Assembly (NCBI GenBank): GCA_964036295.1
Contig: OZ038467.1
Location: 10,305,170 to 10,369,169, forward strand
Source: Plumapathes pennacea
Taxonomy: Eukaryota; Cnidaria; Anthozoa; Antipatharia; Myriopathidae
Length of the DNA stretch: 64,000 bases
Direction of reading: 5' to 3'
Shown here: piece after piece, positions 24,083-36,800 of the stretch
Layout: every line of letters starts with the position of its first letter
How positions within the stretch are numbered: position 1 is the first letter of the stretch
Position numbers and translations under genes: made by a program
The notes under the pieces: generated by a model
The model's input: the letters and a program-made list of their open reading frames with translations, nothing else
What the model was told of the DNA's origin: nothing
The model's database searches: none

Positions 24083-24189
24083 AACAATTATTCACCTCAG
24101 TGCCAGTGAATAGCGGTGGATATTTACCTCGCCAAAATGGCTCAGTAAATATCCACTGCTATTCACCTCCACTTCGGCAAATAATTGTT
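24083..24189. repeat. Palindromic element
   Basis: Arms AACAATTATTCACCTC and GTGAATAGCGGTGGATATTTAC pair with GTAAATATCCACTGCTATTCAC and AATAATTGTT on the other side. Confidence 0.7.
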
Positions 24190-24968
24190 AAATACTCTAC
24201 CTGTAGCCCAGATTCTGTCTCACCAAAATGTACAGCGAGGAGACAGTGATCTTGTATAGTTTTAGTGATTTCAGCATGTGGTAGTGATCAGTGGGGAATA
24301 GATGTGTTTAGCAAGAAAACTATTATATCATTCTGTACAAGTAGTTTACTTGACAGATAGATGAGCTACAGGGTACAGTGGCCATTTACTGCGAATAAAC
24401 AACTTATTTTAATACACAACTTATACACAACTTATTATTTTAATGAGAACAAACTGCATCTTTTAATAAAACTTCTCCTGGTCTTTCTTATAGAAATAGT
24501 AATGAGTGCCATGTTAAGAATACTGATAGCTGCATCCACTCAGCTTTTGTCTGAGCCATTACCTGATACCAAGTTTTCCTTAATAATGTACAGCATATAT
24601 AATTATGTTGGTTAGTTTCTCCTTTTAAGTACAGTATATGTACATGTAATATACCATTTGTCACACTCAGAAGTTACTAAATAAAAACATGTAGTTTGTA
24701 CTACTTTGAATAATGACAATATAATATAACAACACTATAATTTATAATAAAAATAACTTATCAACCTCTTCTAAAATCTACAACAGATACCAAGCCTGTG
24801 ATATCACAAATTTTCAGTGACAACAAATTAATATCACTAATCTTAACCATTTTTTTTTTTCTGGCCAACATCTTGGCAAGCTCAAGGCTCTTAACTAAAC
24901 ATACTAATGAAAGTAAGTTGACTGTTGTGTACTATAATCCTGGATCAATATTCTAATCCAGAATTCAA

Positions 24969-25177
24969 CCCTTTGGCTCCTGAACTCTCCCAACCAATCA
25001 AGAAGAAAATCTACAAGTGAGGCATTGAGAATTAATAGTATAATCAGCTCCTTTCTAAGCAAGCTACTGTTATGTGTCAAATGCCATGCATGCTCTCTAT
25101 AAATATTTACAGTACTATAAATACTACATCTTTGTAAGAAAGGAAAAGGTTGAAGCTCACTCCTGGCAGTGAAAGGG
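24969..25177. mobile_element. piggyBac-like MITE, copy 4 (diverged)
   Basis: Ends CCCTTTGGCTCC and GGCAGTGAAAGGG, with internal family words (CAACCAATCAAGAAGAAAAT, GAGAATTAATAG). The flanks are mutated from TTAA. Confidence 0.6.
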
Positions 25178-25260
25178 TTGCCATGTTTCAAACAAAGATG
25201 CTGTAGCATCAGAGTGTAGAAATAGTATGGAGTGTATCTAACTGAATGAAACATTTTAAC

Positions 25261-25453
25261 CCTTTCACTTCCCAGAGTGATCCACTTTGATTTTCTCCTT
25301 CAGTTTCTCACCAGAAACATGTGATACAGTAGAGAGAACTTCACTTTTGATACCTTTCTAAGATGATTAAACTATCAATTCTCATTACATTACTCATACA
25401 TTTTCTTTTTTAAAGGTTGGGAGAATCTGCATTTTGAGCTAGGAGTGAAAGGG
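25261..25453. mobile_element. piggyBac-like MITE, copy 5 (intact TTAA flanks)
   Basis: TTAA|CCCTTTCACTTCCCAGAGTG ... AGGAGTGAAAGGG|TTAA, 193 bp. Confidence 0.8.
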
Positions 25454-25470
25454 TTAAGAAACTAACGAGC

Positions 25471-26376
25471 AGGGCCCGGTTGTTCAAAGAGTCAATAGAG
25501 CTATCCATGGGATAAATCCTTATCCAGTCAACTGAATAAAGCTTAATGGTTGATACTATCCACTGGATAAATCCTTATCCAGTCAACTGAATAAAGCTTA
25601 AAAAATAAACTACTTTTGGCGAGGAAATATGCACAGATAATTGTCCAAGGATATTATCTGCTTCGAGGAACAGATAATGTCCAAGGGCAATATTATCTGT
25701 GCATATTTCCGAAGCCAAAAGTAGTTTATTGTCTTTATTATCCTTCAAATATTTCCTCTCGCAGCACAAATAACGGCGTGAAAACTGGAAGCTTTTTAGT
25801 GCTTTCTGGAACTGCTTTTTCGACCAATAAATTGATGTCCTCCTCAGTAGTCATCTTGTAAAGTTTTTGTGACTAAATAAATAGAACTGTGTTCGGATAT
25901 TGTCAATAAACAGCGTTAGTTCGCCAGGCGGGGGTTATTCGCTGATAACGTCCGCTCATGAGCAGACGTTATTCGGTCACGTGTCACAATTCTACCATGC
26001 GCGGGAGGAAATATTTGATGGGTCATAATGGTTGATTACTATCCACTGGATAAATCCTTATCCAGTCAACTGAATTAAGCTTAATGATTAATTCTATCCA
26101 CAGGATAAATCCTTATCCAGTTGACTGAATAAAGCTTAATGGTTGATACTATCCACTGGATAAATCCTTATCCAGTCAACTGAATTAAGCTTAATGGTTA
26201 ATTCTATCCACAGGATAAATCCTTATCCAGTCAACTGAATTAAGCTTAATGGTTAATTCTATCCACAGGATAAATCCTTATCCAGTTGACTGAATTAAGC
26301 TTACTGGTTAATACTATCCACTGGATAGCGATTTATCCAGCGAATAGCATATACACTCTTTGAACAACTGGGCCCT
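25471..26376. mobile_element. Composite element, CAGGGCCCGGTTGTTCAAAG ends, 55-bp tandem repeats
   Basis: The left end AGGGCCCGGTTGTTCAAAG and right end CTTTGAACAACTGGGCCCT are inverted copies. Inside are about eight units of some 55 bp built on CTGGATAAATCCTTATCCAG, itself an inverted repeat, and an inserted palindrome at 25604-25730. No transposase. Confidence 0.7.
25604..25730. repeat. Palindrome inside the composite element
   Basis: AATAAACTACTTTTGGC and GAAATATGCACAGATAAT pair with ATTATCTGTGCATATTTC and GCCAAAAGTAGTTTATT; the loop has a second copy of CAGATAAT. Confidence 0.8.
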
Positions 26377-26512
26377 GGCCTGTTAATGTAAAATAGCAAA
26401 GGTTAGAATGGTGTTTCGGTTGGCAGTAAGGGGAAAAATGCCCAGAGTATTTTACTTCTTATTATACATATTACGTCCTTGTCATCATCAGAGACTATAT
26501 ACGTACACTATT

Positions 26513-29500
26513 TTATGTCTTACTAAACACAGTTTCATACTTTGGGTCTTTCTTTGCCCAAGATTTCCTTTGTGTTCTCTTCTCTGGAGGTATTTCACCA
26601 TCTTCATCATCTCCAGCAATTTGTCTGTTGTCTGGTGGACTCTGGGCTGTAGTTTTTCGCTTGCGTGGTCCCTGAACTTCGTTCAACGGAACAACTCTTG
26701 TTCGGCTCACCAGCCTGTCCCCGGATGCAAGGTCAGTAATTATGCGGCAGGTTCCACCCATAACAAACATCTGTGGTTGTGGAATTTTAGAACACAATAT
26801 TAATAATAATATTATTATTAGAAAGAGAATTTGAGCTGTCAGGTTACTGGATGTTGGGCTGATGCTGCTGCATGTTGCAAATTAGGAGATTTGATGTTGA
26901 TTGATCAGTGATTCGTTCCGTCTGGTATGTTGAGTGGTACAGGTATATTAACAGAGAATAAATTGTACTTTGACATTGTAAAGTGCATTCAAAATGCTCG
27001 AAATGGACTTGAAAAAAGAAAGGGAAAAAGAAAAAAAATCAATTGCCGTATGTTAAGGGGGTCCTGCTAGTACTAATATGGTGCATTACCTCAATGGCAG
27101 CCACTGCTGCTGCACCTACAGAAAGGATGAGGTAGTTGCTTTGTAGCCAATTCTTGACCTTTGAATAACAGTCCTATGAATAATGGTTAAAATAAGCATT
27201 GATCAGGATTCCTAATATTTCTTCTGCTTTACATTATAATCTGGCTCAGACTACTCGAGTGGTGTCCCTTTTGTTTTTTACCCTCATTTTCTGCAACCTT
27301 GTTCACCCTCCCCTCCCCGCACCACTGCTCTCAAGCCATTTTCACATACATTACTGTACCTCCAGTCTGTCGCCATCTTTGAAGCACGAATCATCAGAAG
27401 TCGAGCTGTGATTAGTTATTAGTGGCTTCATGCTGCAGCATTGCAACTGTTGGGGCAAAAATAATGCATTGTCATTGTACGTTACATTTCTCCCTGAAAC
27501 ACCTTGAAGCAAACAGCCCCCATGATAGAGTAGAAGAGTACTAATGCAAATTGAAAATGATATATAATCACATACAATTTATAATTTTTGTACTTATAAA
27601 TTATGTGCTGAAACAATGACAAGGTAAATTCCAACCTTGTCCTGGATTAAAATCCTTGTCTGGTCATCAGTTTTGTTCCAGTTGGTTTGAATGTGCCCCT
27701 CAATCTGTAACAGACATAATACCTTCAACTTCTCATTATTCAAGACTGCATTTTTTTTAAATTACCCTTTATATGTACAATAATTATGCTCTGCAGTTGC
27801 CCTTCACACACACAAAAAAAAAAACACTAAGTACTACAAAGGTTTTAGTTCAAAATAAAAAATTAACACGTGCACATGTACAACATATGTACTTGTTGCA
27901 TAAATCTTTCAACGACATTTGTCTTGCTGATCATTTTTCCTGTGAAAGCTTAACCCTTTACCCTTTTCCTGATGAAATATCATATAGTAAGAAGAACTTG
28001 GTGTTTGATACCTTGCTTGGGTGAAGGTGACTAAAGTTTTCATTTTCATTAAATAAATTTCCATATATTTTATTAATATTATATCACTGATAATCTACAT
28101 TTTGAGCTTGGGATTGTAGGGGTTACAGTAAGTTAGAAGGGCTTAATTTTATCTTTGCAAGGAACTAACCAACTTTGGAATATGAATTGCAGATTTACCT
28201 CATCTTTTTCCAGATAGAAATAAACAGCAACACCCAGCTCCGCCAAAAACAATATCAGCAACAGTGCAAAATACTGGAATGTATAAAAAAGTAATATCTG
28301 ACAATACCATGAATACTGAGGTGTACAGAAGAAAAAAAACATAACAGCACAAAGTTCTAGTTTGTATAGAAAAATTGGAGATTAGGGCAAATTAATGCAC
28401 CTTGTAATAATTCTAAATAATAATTATTTATTGTATAAAATAATGTTTAAAGCTTGGTAAGACAGACAATAATGCATGACTATTAAAATACTCAGGCAGA
28501 TGGTGACATACCAATTTTAGAAGCTTTTCTTTCAGAAGCAGAATACCACAAGCACCAATGAATCCTGTTAAATATACAGAAGATGGAATTAAGACAACTC
28601 TATTACAGTAATTCATAACATGAATAAGATTGATGTATGAATTTGTACTTTATTTGGTTGCCATATATAAACTATATAATAAGTTAGTTGTGGAGAATTT
28701 GGACTATATTCAACATCTTGCTCAGGTGTAGGTCGTGATTGGAATGACAGGTAATGGTTAACAAGAATAAAAGATGTATAAAAGTTCTTTATACATTGAT
28801 ACTAGATACAACTGGTATATAATAAATGCAGTACAGTCCATATAGGTTTGGTGTGTTAATAACAACAATATGGCTGAGAACTTACCAACTATAAAAATGA
28901 AGGAGGATATGACAATATAGCCAATGGTAACATACTACAGTATAAAGAAGGAGAAGAAGAATTAAATCACAAAAAAAAAACAATTATTATTATTTATTAA
29001 TGGGGTTCCAGTGACGTTCTCAAACCCTGGCCCTGTTCAAGACAAATTTGTAAATTTCACTATCCTAGCTGTCACACAAAGTGCTGTTTAAGACTGGACC
29101 TCTAAATTCTTTTTCAGTTTACAAAATGCCATTGCACCCACAGAATGGATGGGAGAGCTTGCTCGCAGGTTAAGGAACCTCTGTCTGGTACCCCGTCATT
29201 CTGGAATTTTCGAAAAAAAAGGACAACCTCCACAATTTCCAAAAATTCTTACCAAAAATGTTTGGTTCCATTAAATGGGACTAATTAAACCCAGAATTTT
29301 CGGTTTTCTTGTCCAAATGGAAAGCACCCAAAGTAGTATAATATTGCTAAATTTTCAAGAATGGTTTCTGTTATCCTCACCAGGTTTCCAGTTAGATGCT
29401 TGTATTCAGTTTCTTGAGTAGTGACCCATATTCCAAGACCAAGCATGGCAGAACCTCCCAGCTAAGGAAACAAAGGCATGACCAATTTTACTGATTCAAT

Positions 29501-31349
29501 TATTTCACAGGAAAATGCTGAAGGTTCTAGAAACTGGCCCAGTTCAGCAGACAAGTTAGTATCAGACTTTAACAAAACAGGTTGGTGCTAATAAATTTGG
29601 TTCCCTGTATTCTCTGAAAACATTTTGTTTTTCATTCCAGCCATACGTATCTGATTGTCAGCCCAACTGGATATAAACCCCCCACCCCCCACCCCCACCT
29701 CAAATAAATAAATTTGTACATCTATTTCTCTAAAATTCAATTAACAATTCTTGCAAAAATATTTGCAAGCCACAAAATATTATTGAACCACTGACAGACA
29801 GTGTATTATGAGCTGAATCTGATATTATACCTCTACCAGCAAGAAGCTCACCAATTAAATTGGCCCTATAGCAATATTGTGCAAACAAAACAAAATATGA
29901 TAATGATATATTTTCTATTTTTATTGCTTTGTCCACTGCGAAATATATTAGTCGAATGGTGACTTTGGAAGTCTGTAATTTCAGCAACTCTAAAAATTAA
30001 TTGAAAACTACTGTAGTTTACTGAAATACTAGAAAATGTGGATCGAAGTTACATTTCCGACATAGCTGGTAATTGACAGCGCTCAACAAAAACTGTTTTA
30101 TGATGTACTGGCTGGTAATTAAATTATTCACAAAGAAGTGCTTTATTTTTGGGTCAGGCAGTTTTCGCGTCGAATGATAATGAAGAGAATAACTAAAAGA
30201 GCTGATGAATCTTTGTCTATTAAACAACATGCACAAGCTAGCTGAAAATCGCAGGATTCGTAGTACCGGCGACTAAGAAATGAGTATAAATGCGCTTTGT
30301 TTCGTCGGTCACAGACGTTGTAGGGCGTCTTTGGCCTTGAAGCTCAATCACAGTTGTTGAAAATCGACTACTTGTACGTTTTCTCAAATATTTCGGTCGA
30401 AAGCTCTTTGTATGCGATATTTACCATATTTGTTCAGAGTACGATCTCCACCCGCACGTATAATCAATCAAAATCAAAACAGCGTCGTCTTTTTAAACTG
30501 AATGTCCTGATTTATTTGGGCACTACCGAATCTGAGTTAAGCTCGAACACGGATATCGCGGTCCTTATCTAAAAAATGAGTCAAATTGCATGTTAGGTAA
30601 TCTGGTACCAGAATTTGTCGCGGGAATACTTTTGCGCAGTGTTTATCGACACCTGCTCTAAAGCCTTCCTTCTTGCTCTCACGCGAGCAGCTTCGCATTA
30701 AACTTCCTGCCTCGGCACTTACCCAAATCAAGACGTCACCTAGAAATATTGTCCATCGGATGCAACAAGAACACTTCGACGCCATTCTTATTGCGAGACG
30801 GAAGAGGAAGCGGTGGCTTCAAATGCACTTAATTGACACCTAATACCTTGGTTTGTTTTTGATCGACAGCGGCCGTTCAATTTTCACGGCATTTGCACAA
30901 TTATTTGCATATTTACGCAGTTCTTCTGCAGCGGGAGCTCCAAAAATAGCTGATTACTGTTTGCAAACTAAGAATAATTAATCGCGAATACAATGATAAG
31001 TAGTGACGAAGCAATCGACAAGAAATCAACTAGCTTGTAACTCAAAAAATGTAGGTCATACATATAAACATTATCCAGACTCGCGACAACTTAAAGTAAA
31101 TACATGCAGAAAGCTAGAAGCAACAATTAGGGTAACCTGCGAAGTCTACAGCAAAAAAATCACTGAAAAGTTCGAATTTTCATGGAGAAAAGCGGAAAAT
31201 AAACCATTCACCAACGGTGTACTCGCGGCGACTCAAATTTCAGAATTTCAAAGGTTAAATACTTTAAGTTTTTTTTAATAGCTCACACTGGTACTCACCC
31301 ACATCAATCCATTTAGTACTAAAACTGTGTAATTGAGAATCTTCCCCAT
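26513..31349 (-). CDS. Tetraspanin A
   Basis: Nine exons in phase: 30723-30785 (or alternative 31299-31349), 29381-29461, 28886-28934, 28512-28564, 28199-28273, 27636-27704, 27360-27446, 27090-27173 and 26513-26770. With the 30785 start the protein has 272 residues. Tetraspanins are four-span scaffolds that organise membrane partners. TM1 ends in exon 2 (LGGSAMLGLGIW); EC1 is short; TM2 spans exons 3-4 (GFIGACGILLL); TM3 is YFALLLILFLAELGVAVYFY with its polar Glu; the large loop has LQCCSM, SCFKDG and DCYSKVKNWL, so four Cys, but CCS replaces the usual CCG. TM4 is YLILSVGAAAVAAIEMFVM. The C-terminal tail of about 75 residues is charged and longer than usual (PRKRKTTAQSPP, KSWAKKDPKY). Same intron phases as tetraspanin B: a tandem duplicate. 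Confidence 0.92.
27954..28122. mobile_element. piggyBac-like MITE, copy 6 (degenerate)
   Basis: TTAACCCTTTACCC at the left, then GTAAGAAGAACTTGGTGTTTGA and ATCTACATTTTGAGCTTGGG as in other copies. In a tetraspanin A intron. Confidence 0.5.
30723..30785 (-). other. Tetraspanin A candidate first exon 1
   Basis: ATG to a GTAAGT donor, 21 residues ending CCIRWTIFLGDVLIW, phase 0, matching the exon 2 acceptor. The Cys-Ile/Val-Arg-Trp-Thr core also occurs in both tetraspanin B first exons. Confidence 0.7.
31299..31349 (-). other. Tetraspanin A candidate alternative first exon 2
   Basis: ATG to a GTGAGT donor, 17 residues MGKILNYTVLVLNGLMW, phase 0. It resembles the start of TM1 of classical tetraspanins (LNxLMW) more than the 30785 exon does, so it may be the main or an alternative start. 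Confidence 0.6.
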
Positions 31350-33847
31350 CTTTAACTTGTCTGTGTGCACCTGCTCAGACGGTTTCCCGATCCTGCACAA
31401 ATCCTGGGAAAAACAGGCGCTGTCAGCGGTCTCACACAATGTATATGTGGTATCGCCTCAGCATTTAGTTTGAGAAGGTATCGATTTTGAATATTTGGTC
31501 TGGAATAGCGTCGAAAATCGGAATTTTCGTTCCGAATTAAGGTCGAAAATCACATATTTTGGTCTGACAATAGGGTCAAAAAATTGTAATGTGACTGAAA
31601 TAAGGTAGAGCTTTCAGACCCGGGCGGCACACTTCCACCCAAAGTTATGAGGAGGACCCCCATCCCCCGTTCCTCACATGGCCACTGTGAGGTTTTTCCA
31701 CTAATATACGTCTCCAGAAAATATTTTTGATTATGAAAACATGAGCAAACATCAAGATCCCCGCCCCCACTTCGAAAGTGGTTAAAAAGCAATCTGGATG
31801 GCGGTGCGATTTAATAGTTATTTGAGTAAAATTTGTCGTTTCTCAGTAGTGACACAATTACCCCTCATTAGCGTAATGAGACTTTTAAGTACTTTTAGTA
31901 TATAAATTATTCACCTTTACTCATAGAAACCAGCTGAATTCTAGACCTCTGCTCCACTGCACAGACTTCCACCCAAAGCCGAGGAACATGTATACTAAGA
32001 AGTAAGGCGGATCCACCCAGCCGCGTCGTACACCATGTGCTACTTTTCTACGTCCGAGTTATGTTGACAACGCTAGAGCTGAAAGCAGCATGCAAGTTAT
32101 TTCCACGAGAGCTCCGAAAGCCCGGAAGGTAAGATGCGTGATCTTTTGTTTTTCCTGGGTCCTTCTCACTTGATAATCTGTCACTGAACGCTAGTCATGA
32201 GACTTGTTTGTGGTCACTGGCTAGTCTAATCTGTGGTCAATTGTTTCAGCATTTCGCACGTACAGCGCAAGTTACAATTTAGTAACCATGGTTACACTGT
32301 TTTGGTTTGACTAAAACCCCTGTCTACGTTTCCTGGACCTTCATTGGTTGCTACCCGACCGATACAGTCAACGAGACAAAACGGTTTTGAGAAATTGAAG
32401 CCAGTCAGTTAAACCTGGATTGCTCAGTGTTTTGCATTTACATAAGTATAGCGGCTTGCTTGTTCTCGTTAAGATTACTTTTCTTTTATACTTATTCAAT
32501 TCTGATCTGGACGGAATGCAATTAGTGGAGTGAGCTCAAAGACTTTGAATGGAGTTGTATTGTTCTGTATTGCAAATAATGTGCCGCAGAGAGCAACAGT
32601 AAAGTGTTTCGTTTTCTTTTTTTTTTTTTTTTTTGTTATGGGTTGCTGTTACGGAAGAGCACTTGTTATATGATTTCTTAATCGTACGTGGCTCAACTGT
32701 TCATTATCATGTGATTAATTGTATAGGCCGCGCCGCCGGTATAAACCTAACCCATCCTGCCTCAATTAATTAATCGAGTGGCTTGTGGTTGTCGAATTCT
32801 TTTGTTAGATCATTTCAATGCCAGAAACACAAGCGCCTTTTAAAACTTTTCGAGAAAATTATCTCTCGTCCCATCACGTAGCGGTTTCTCTTACTCCACG
32901 TCTGCTAAAGACATATTTGTTTGTCGTAAGTTCACCGTGTCATAACGCTTTCAGTTTATTTCCCAAACTCCTTGTATCTGTAACGGCACCGCCATAAATT
33001 TAAGGGTCTACTGCCGTATGTAGTTGCCGTGCGACGTCGTTGCCACGTGCGGCCAACCGGTATTTCTCTTCTCGGTAAGTTATGTTTTGTATCTGTGAGA
33101 CCGAACAACGGCAAGAAACTTCAGAAAGCTTAGACCCCGTCCACACTAATCCGGATAAATTTGAAAACGGATATTTATTTATCCACACTAAGACGCGTTT
33201 TCGGTGACCGAAAACGGATATTTTCGAAAACCCGTTTCAATGTGAACAGCACAAAAACGACTTCAAAACGGTAATGTGGACGGAAAACTTTCGATGCGTT
33301 TTCATACGAAACCTCCATTTTCAAATTTATCCGGATTAGTGTGGACGGGGCCTCTAACAATAGTCCGACGAAACTTCAATATTTTGGAGGCAAATTGGTA
33401 TTTTATGGACAGCCTGCTTGCAGGCGTGTGATAAAATGTATAAATATTTTGAACGTTCTACCGTGAACACTAAGTGTCATTTTTTCATGCACAAGATTTT
33501 TTATACAGACAGCATATACGTAAAGGCAGTTTTCGGATGACTATCGAAGACCAAAACTCCAAACTAAGCACACCACCAATCACACAGGCTCAAGCACAGT
33601 CTGTAAGAAACACTTTCGACCAATCATAAGCTCAAGAAATTCGCGTTTGGTTTTACTTTGAATAAAAAAAACAGTCTGCAGTGCGAGGAAACGCCATCAC
33701 CACTTGTGTGAATATCAGGTTTTGCTTTTGCTCCTGATTTTGCTAAGGTTGCTGGAAATCTTGTTTGGACCAAAGCGAAAGCGAAGCAAACGCAGTTAAT
33801 ACCAAAGCAATTATACGATTACTTTTGATAGTCATCCGAAAACGGCT
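31350..33847. other. Intergenic region between tetraspanins A and B
   Basis: No exon recognised; contains the MITE at 33133-33352 and a poly-T run near 32618. The 5' flank of tetraspanin A lies at its left end. Confidence 0.45.
33133..33352. mobile_element. MITE with 35-bp terminal inverted repeats
   Basis: Left end CCCCGTCCACACTAATCCGG continuing through GATAAATTTGAAAA; the right end is its inverted copy, differing at one base. The interior repeats AAAACGG and GAAAACG words. No coding capacity. Confidence 0.8.
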
Positions 33848-36800
33848 CTATAGCTTGTGGTCATATTTAGGACAGTATTTGGCCCAGCATTCCAGTGTGT
33901 TTCTTCGCGTAAAATTCTGCCCGTCGGGCACATCTCTGCTGCAGCTGCTGTGTGCTGACGGTTGTCTTTCGTCTTCTCCAGACCGCTGTGTTCTCCTGGG
34001 TACACCTTGTGAATTCCTGTCATACGGCTCAACACCGATCTGTATGATCATACGGTTACGTGACTCTGCGATAGTAATGAGACGAAGCACTCCCGCCATG
34101 GTGAAAATCTGTTTGGTAAAGAATCAGTCACACGTTTGTAAGCGGTACGAGTATCATTCATGAAGGTACAGTATATAGGGTTTTACACGATGAAAAGCAA
34201 GCGAACCCCTGAGGAAAAGAGAGATTCTTTGAAAATGTTCCCTGTTCTTTGATTAGCGAAGAGCCTGCTAACTCGCCAGGCTAAAATATTTTCTTTGTAT
34301 TTTTTACGTCTTACGTATGCAGAGTGTTTTATGCATGTGACATAGTGAACCCAGAGGCTGAGTGAGGAACTGTAATTGACGGGCGATCTTCTGAGTCATC
34401 CCTGACGTTCACTAGAAGACATGTCTGGTAAAGATGTAGCCTCGTATATATACCTGTAGCTACAACTATAACTGCAGGTTTGGCAATATTTTGACCAAAA
34501 TTGTCCCCTAGATATCAGGCAAAGTTTGTACGTAAGTTATTGTTTGCTTGTGGTTTTTTTTTTACAGGTTTTGAAAGCGTGTTGATGCAAGGGAGGAGAA
34601 ATGGAGAGGACGTACCTCAAAAGCTCCTACTACAGCTGCAGTTATGATCAACATCTGGAGGTTAGTTTTCATCCAATTCACGAGACTTGAATAGCAATCC
34701 TAAATTTGGAAGTAAAACATGAACCGTTAACTACATTTTCTATCCGTTGAGAAATGAGTAACGCAAGCATACATAAATCCGGGTTATTTACTCCTACGAA
34801 ATCGTCCCATATAAGAGAATCCGGAATCCAGCAAATTTTTCCTGGGGACCGGAATCCAGAATCTAGAGCGGTTTGGGATTCCAAAATGGTTTGAAATCCT
34901 GAGTCCACAATGGTTTAGAATCCGAAATCCAAAACGATTTGGAATCTGGAATCCACAATGATTAAGAATCTGGCGTCCAAAATGATTTTGTAATTTGGAA
35001 TCCACAATGGTTTGCAATCTAGAATCCAAATAGTCACAATGGTTTGGAGTACAATGGTTTAGAATTCAGAATCCCACAATGCTTTGGAATCTTGAATCCA
35101 CAATGGATCCGGAATCCGAAATAGTTTGGAATCCGGAATCCACAACCGTTACGGTCATATAGAGCCTGGAAACTAGAGATGGATCTGTGACATAGGGAGA
35201 AATTGGGTATTACATTGAACACGTAATCGGCACACAAGTTTGATATACACGTACCTTCCATCTGCTTTCTTCTGATGTGTCTTCATTCTTGAAGCACGAC
35301 ACGTCGTGACTTGAGGCGTGACTTATTATTACTGGGTTCATACTGCAGCACTGCAACTGTAGTTACAATCCGAATAACAAAAACGTTAAATATTGGTGTA
35401 AATCTACAACAGGATGTACGTGTAGCCCCTAGAAGCGAATCAGGACTACGCAAGCATAAGAAATGAGGAATGAAATGCATCGTCGTAAGACCTTGCAACG
35501 CCAGCAATCTTCATGTTATTTATCGCTGGCCGGAAATGCTGAGTACTAGACATCTGAAACTTGCACAGTTCGATTTTATTTGATATTTCGTGCATTTTTT
35601 CAGTATTACTGCAACCTTGACTTCACCTTGACTTCACCTTCCATGTTTAATAGTTCGTTTGCGCGTATGACAAGTATTGTATGTTGCTCGTGGGTGCAGA
35701 TCTTCCAAATCGGGATTTGTCGTATCCCGACCGAGGTTGCGTCGGGATTCGGGATTTTCAAGAAAAATTGAGATGGTTGGACACTCTGCGATACAATATT
35801 TCACAACGAAAAGCCAACAGAAATAATATAGCAACGCACAAACCTTCTTCTGAATCCAAATCCTCGTTTTATCGTCCAATTCGTTCCAAGTATTCTTAAT
35901 ATATTCCTCCATCTAAAACGATATATCAAGTTACTGTTAAATGGATTATCGAAAATCATGTGTAATATTCCAAATAATCCTAATTGGTCCTGTTGTTCAG
36001 TGATTTTCCGGTGTTATCTTTCTCTACTCTAAACTGAATATGGTAATAACACGAAAAACACGTGTATTAGCTTAGGTAGTGCTTCTTGGTAACAGCACCC
36101 TAACTGTTTCCACCGAGGTAATACTGACAGCCATGTCTTAACCCTTTCACTCCAAAGCTCAGAATGCAAATTCTCCAAACCATAAGATAAGAAAGTGTAT
36201 GAGTGGTGCAACGAGAATTTATATTTCAATCAGAAATTTTACGGTACAGTATTACACGGCACAGACAGTACGCACGCTCTGATTGGTCAATTTACTGGTC
36301 CATAACTTACGGGACGAAAACCGCGCACTACATTTAAAGATTAAAAACGGGGTCCCCTCTAATGTGTGTAACCGTGGTCCTGAAATACCTTTTCTTGTTG
36401 TAAGTATATGTAAATCGCAATTGCTATCTCCGCCAAGAGCAGTATTAGCAGCAGAACAAAGTACTGCAAGGAATAAACAGTTAGAGCAGTTTTGACAAAT
36501 TAGGTCGATCGACCGTGATGATGTTGATCAGGGGTTGACATGATATTTTCATGATGACGATGATGATGATGAGGCCGTATTGATGACGACAGCATGGTGG
36601 TGTTGCTGCTGCTGCTGCTGCTGATAATAATGGTGATGGTTATGGTGATAGTGATAGTGGTGGTGATGGTGATGGTGATGGTGATGGTGATGGTGATGAT
36701 GATGGTGATGGTGATGGTGATGAGTGATGATGATGATAATGTTGTGATCACAATAATGATTACGATGCCACGATGATCATAGTGATCATGATTATGATAA

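Larger units (their letters stand above)
23214..26512. other. Intergenic region between NME6 and tetraspanin A
   Basis: No exon recognised. It contains a palindromic element (24083), two TTAA-type MITEs and a long composite element (25471-26376). The longest open frame, 23668-24249, crosses the palindrome and resembles nothing. Confidence 0.5.

Noticed and set aside
23668-24249. Open frame of 193 codons, plus strand
   Set aside because: Crosses a palindromic element, has no recognisable domain and no splice or neighbour context.
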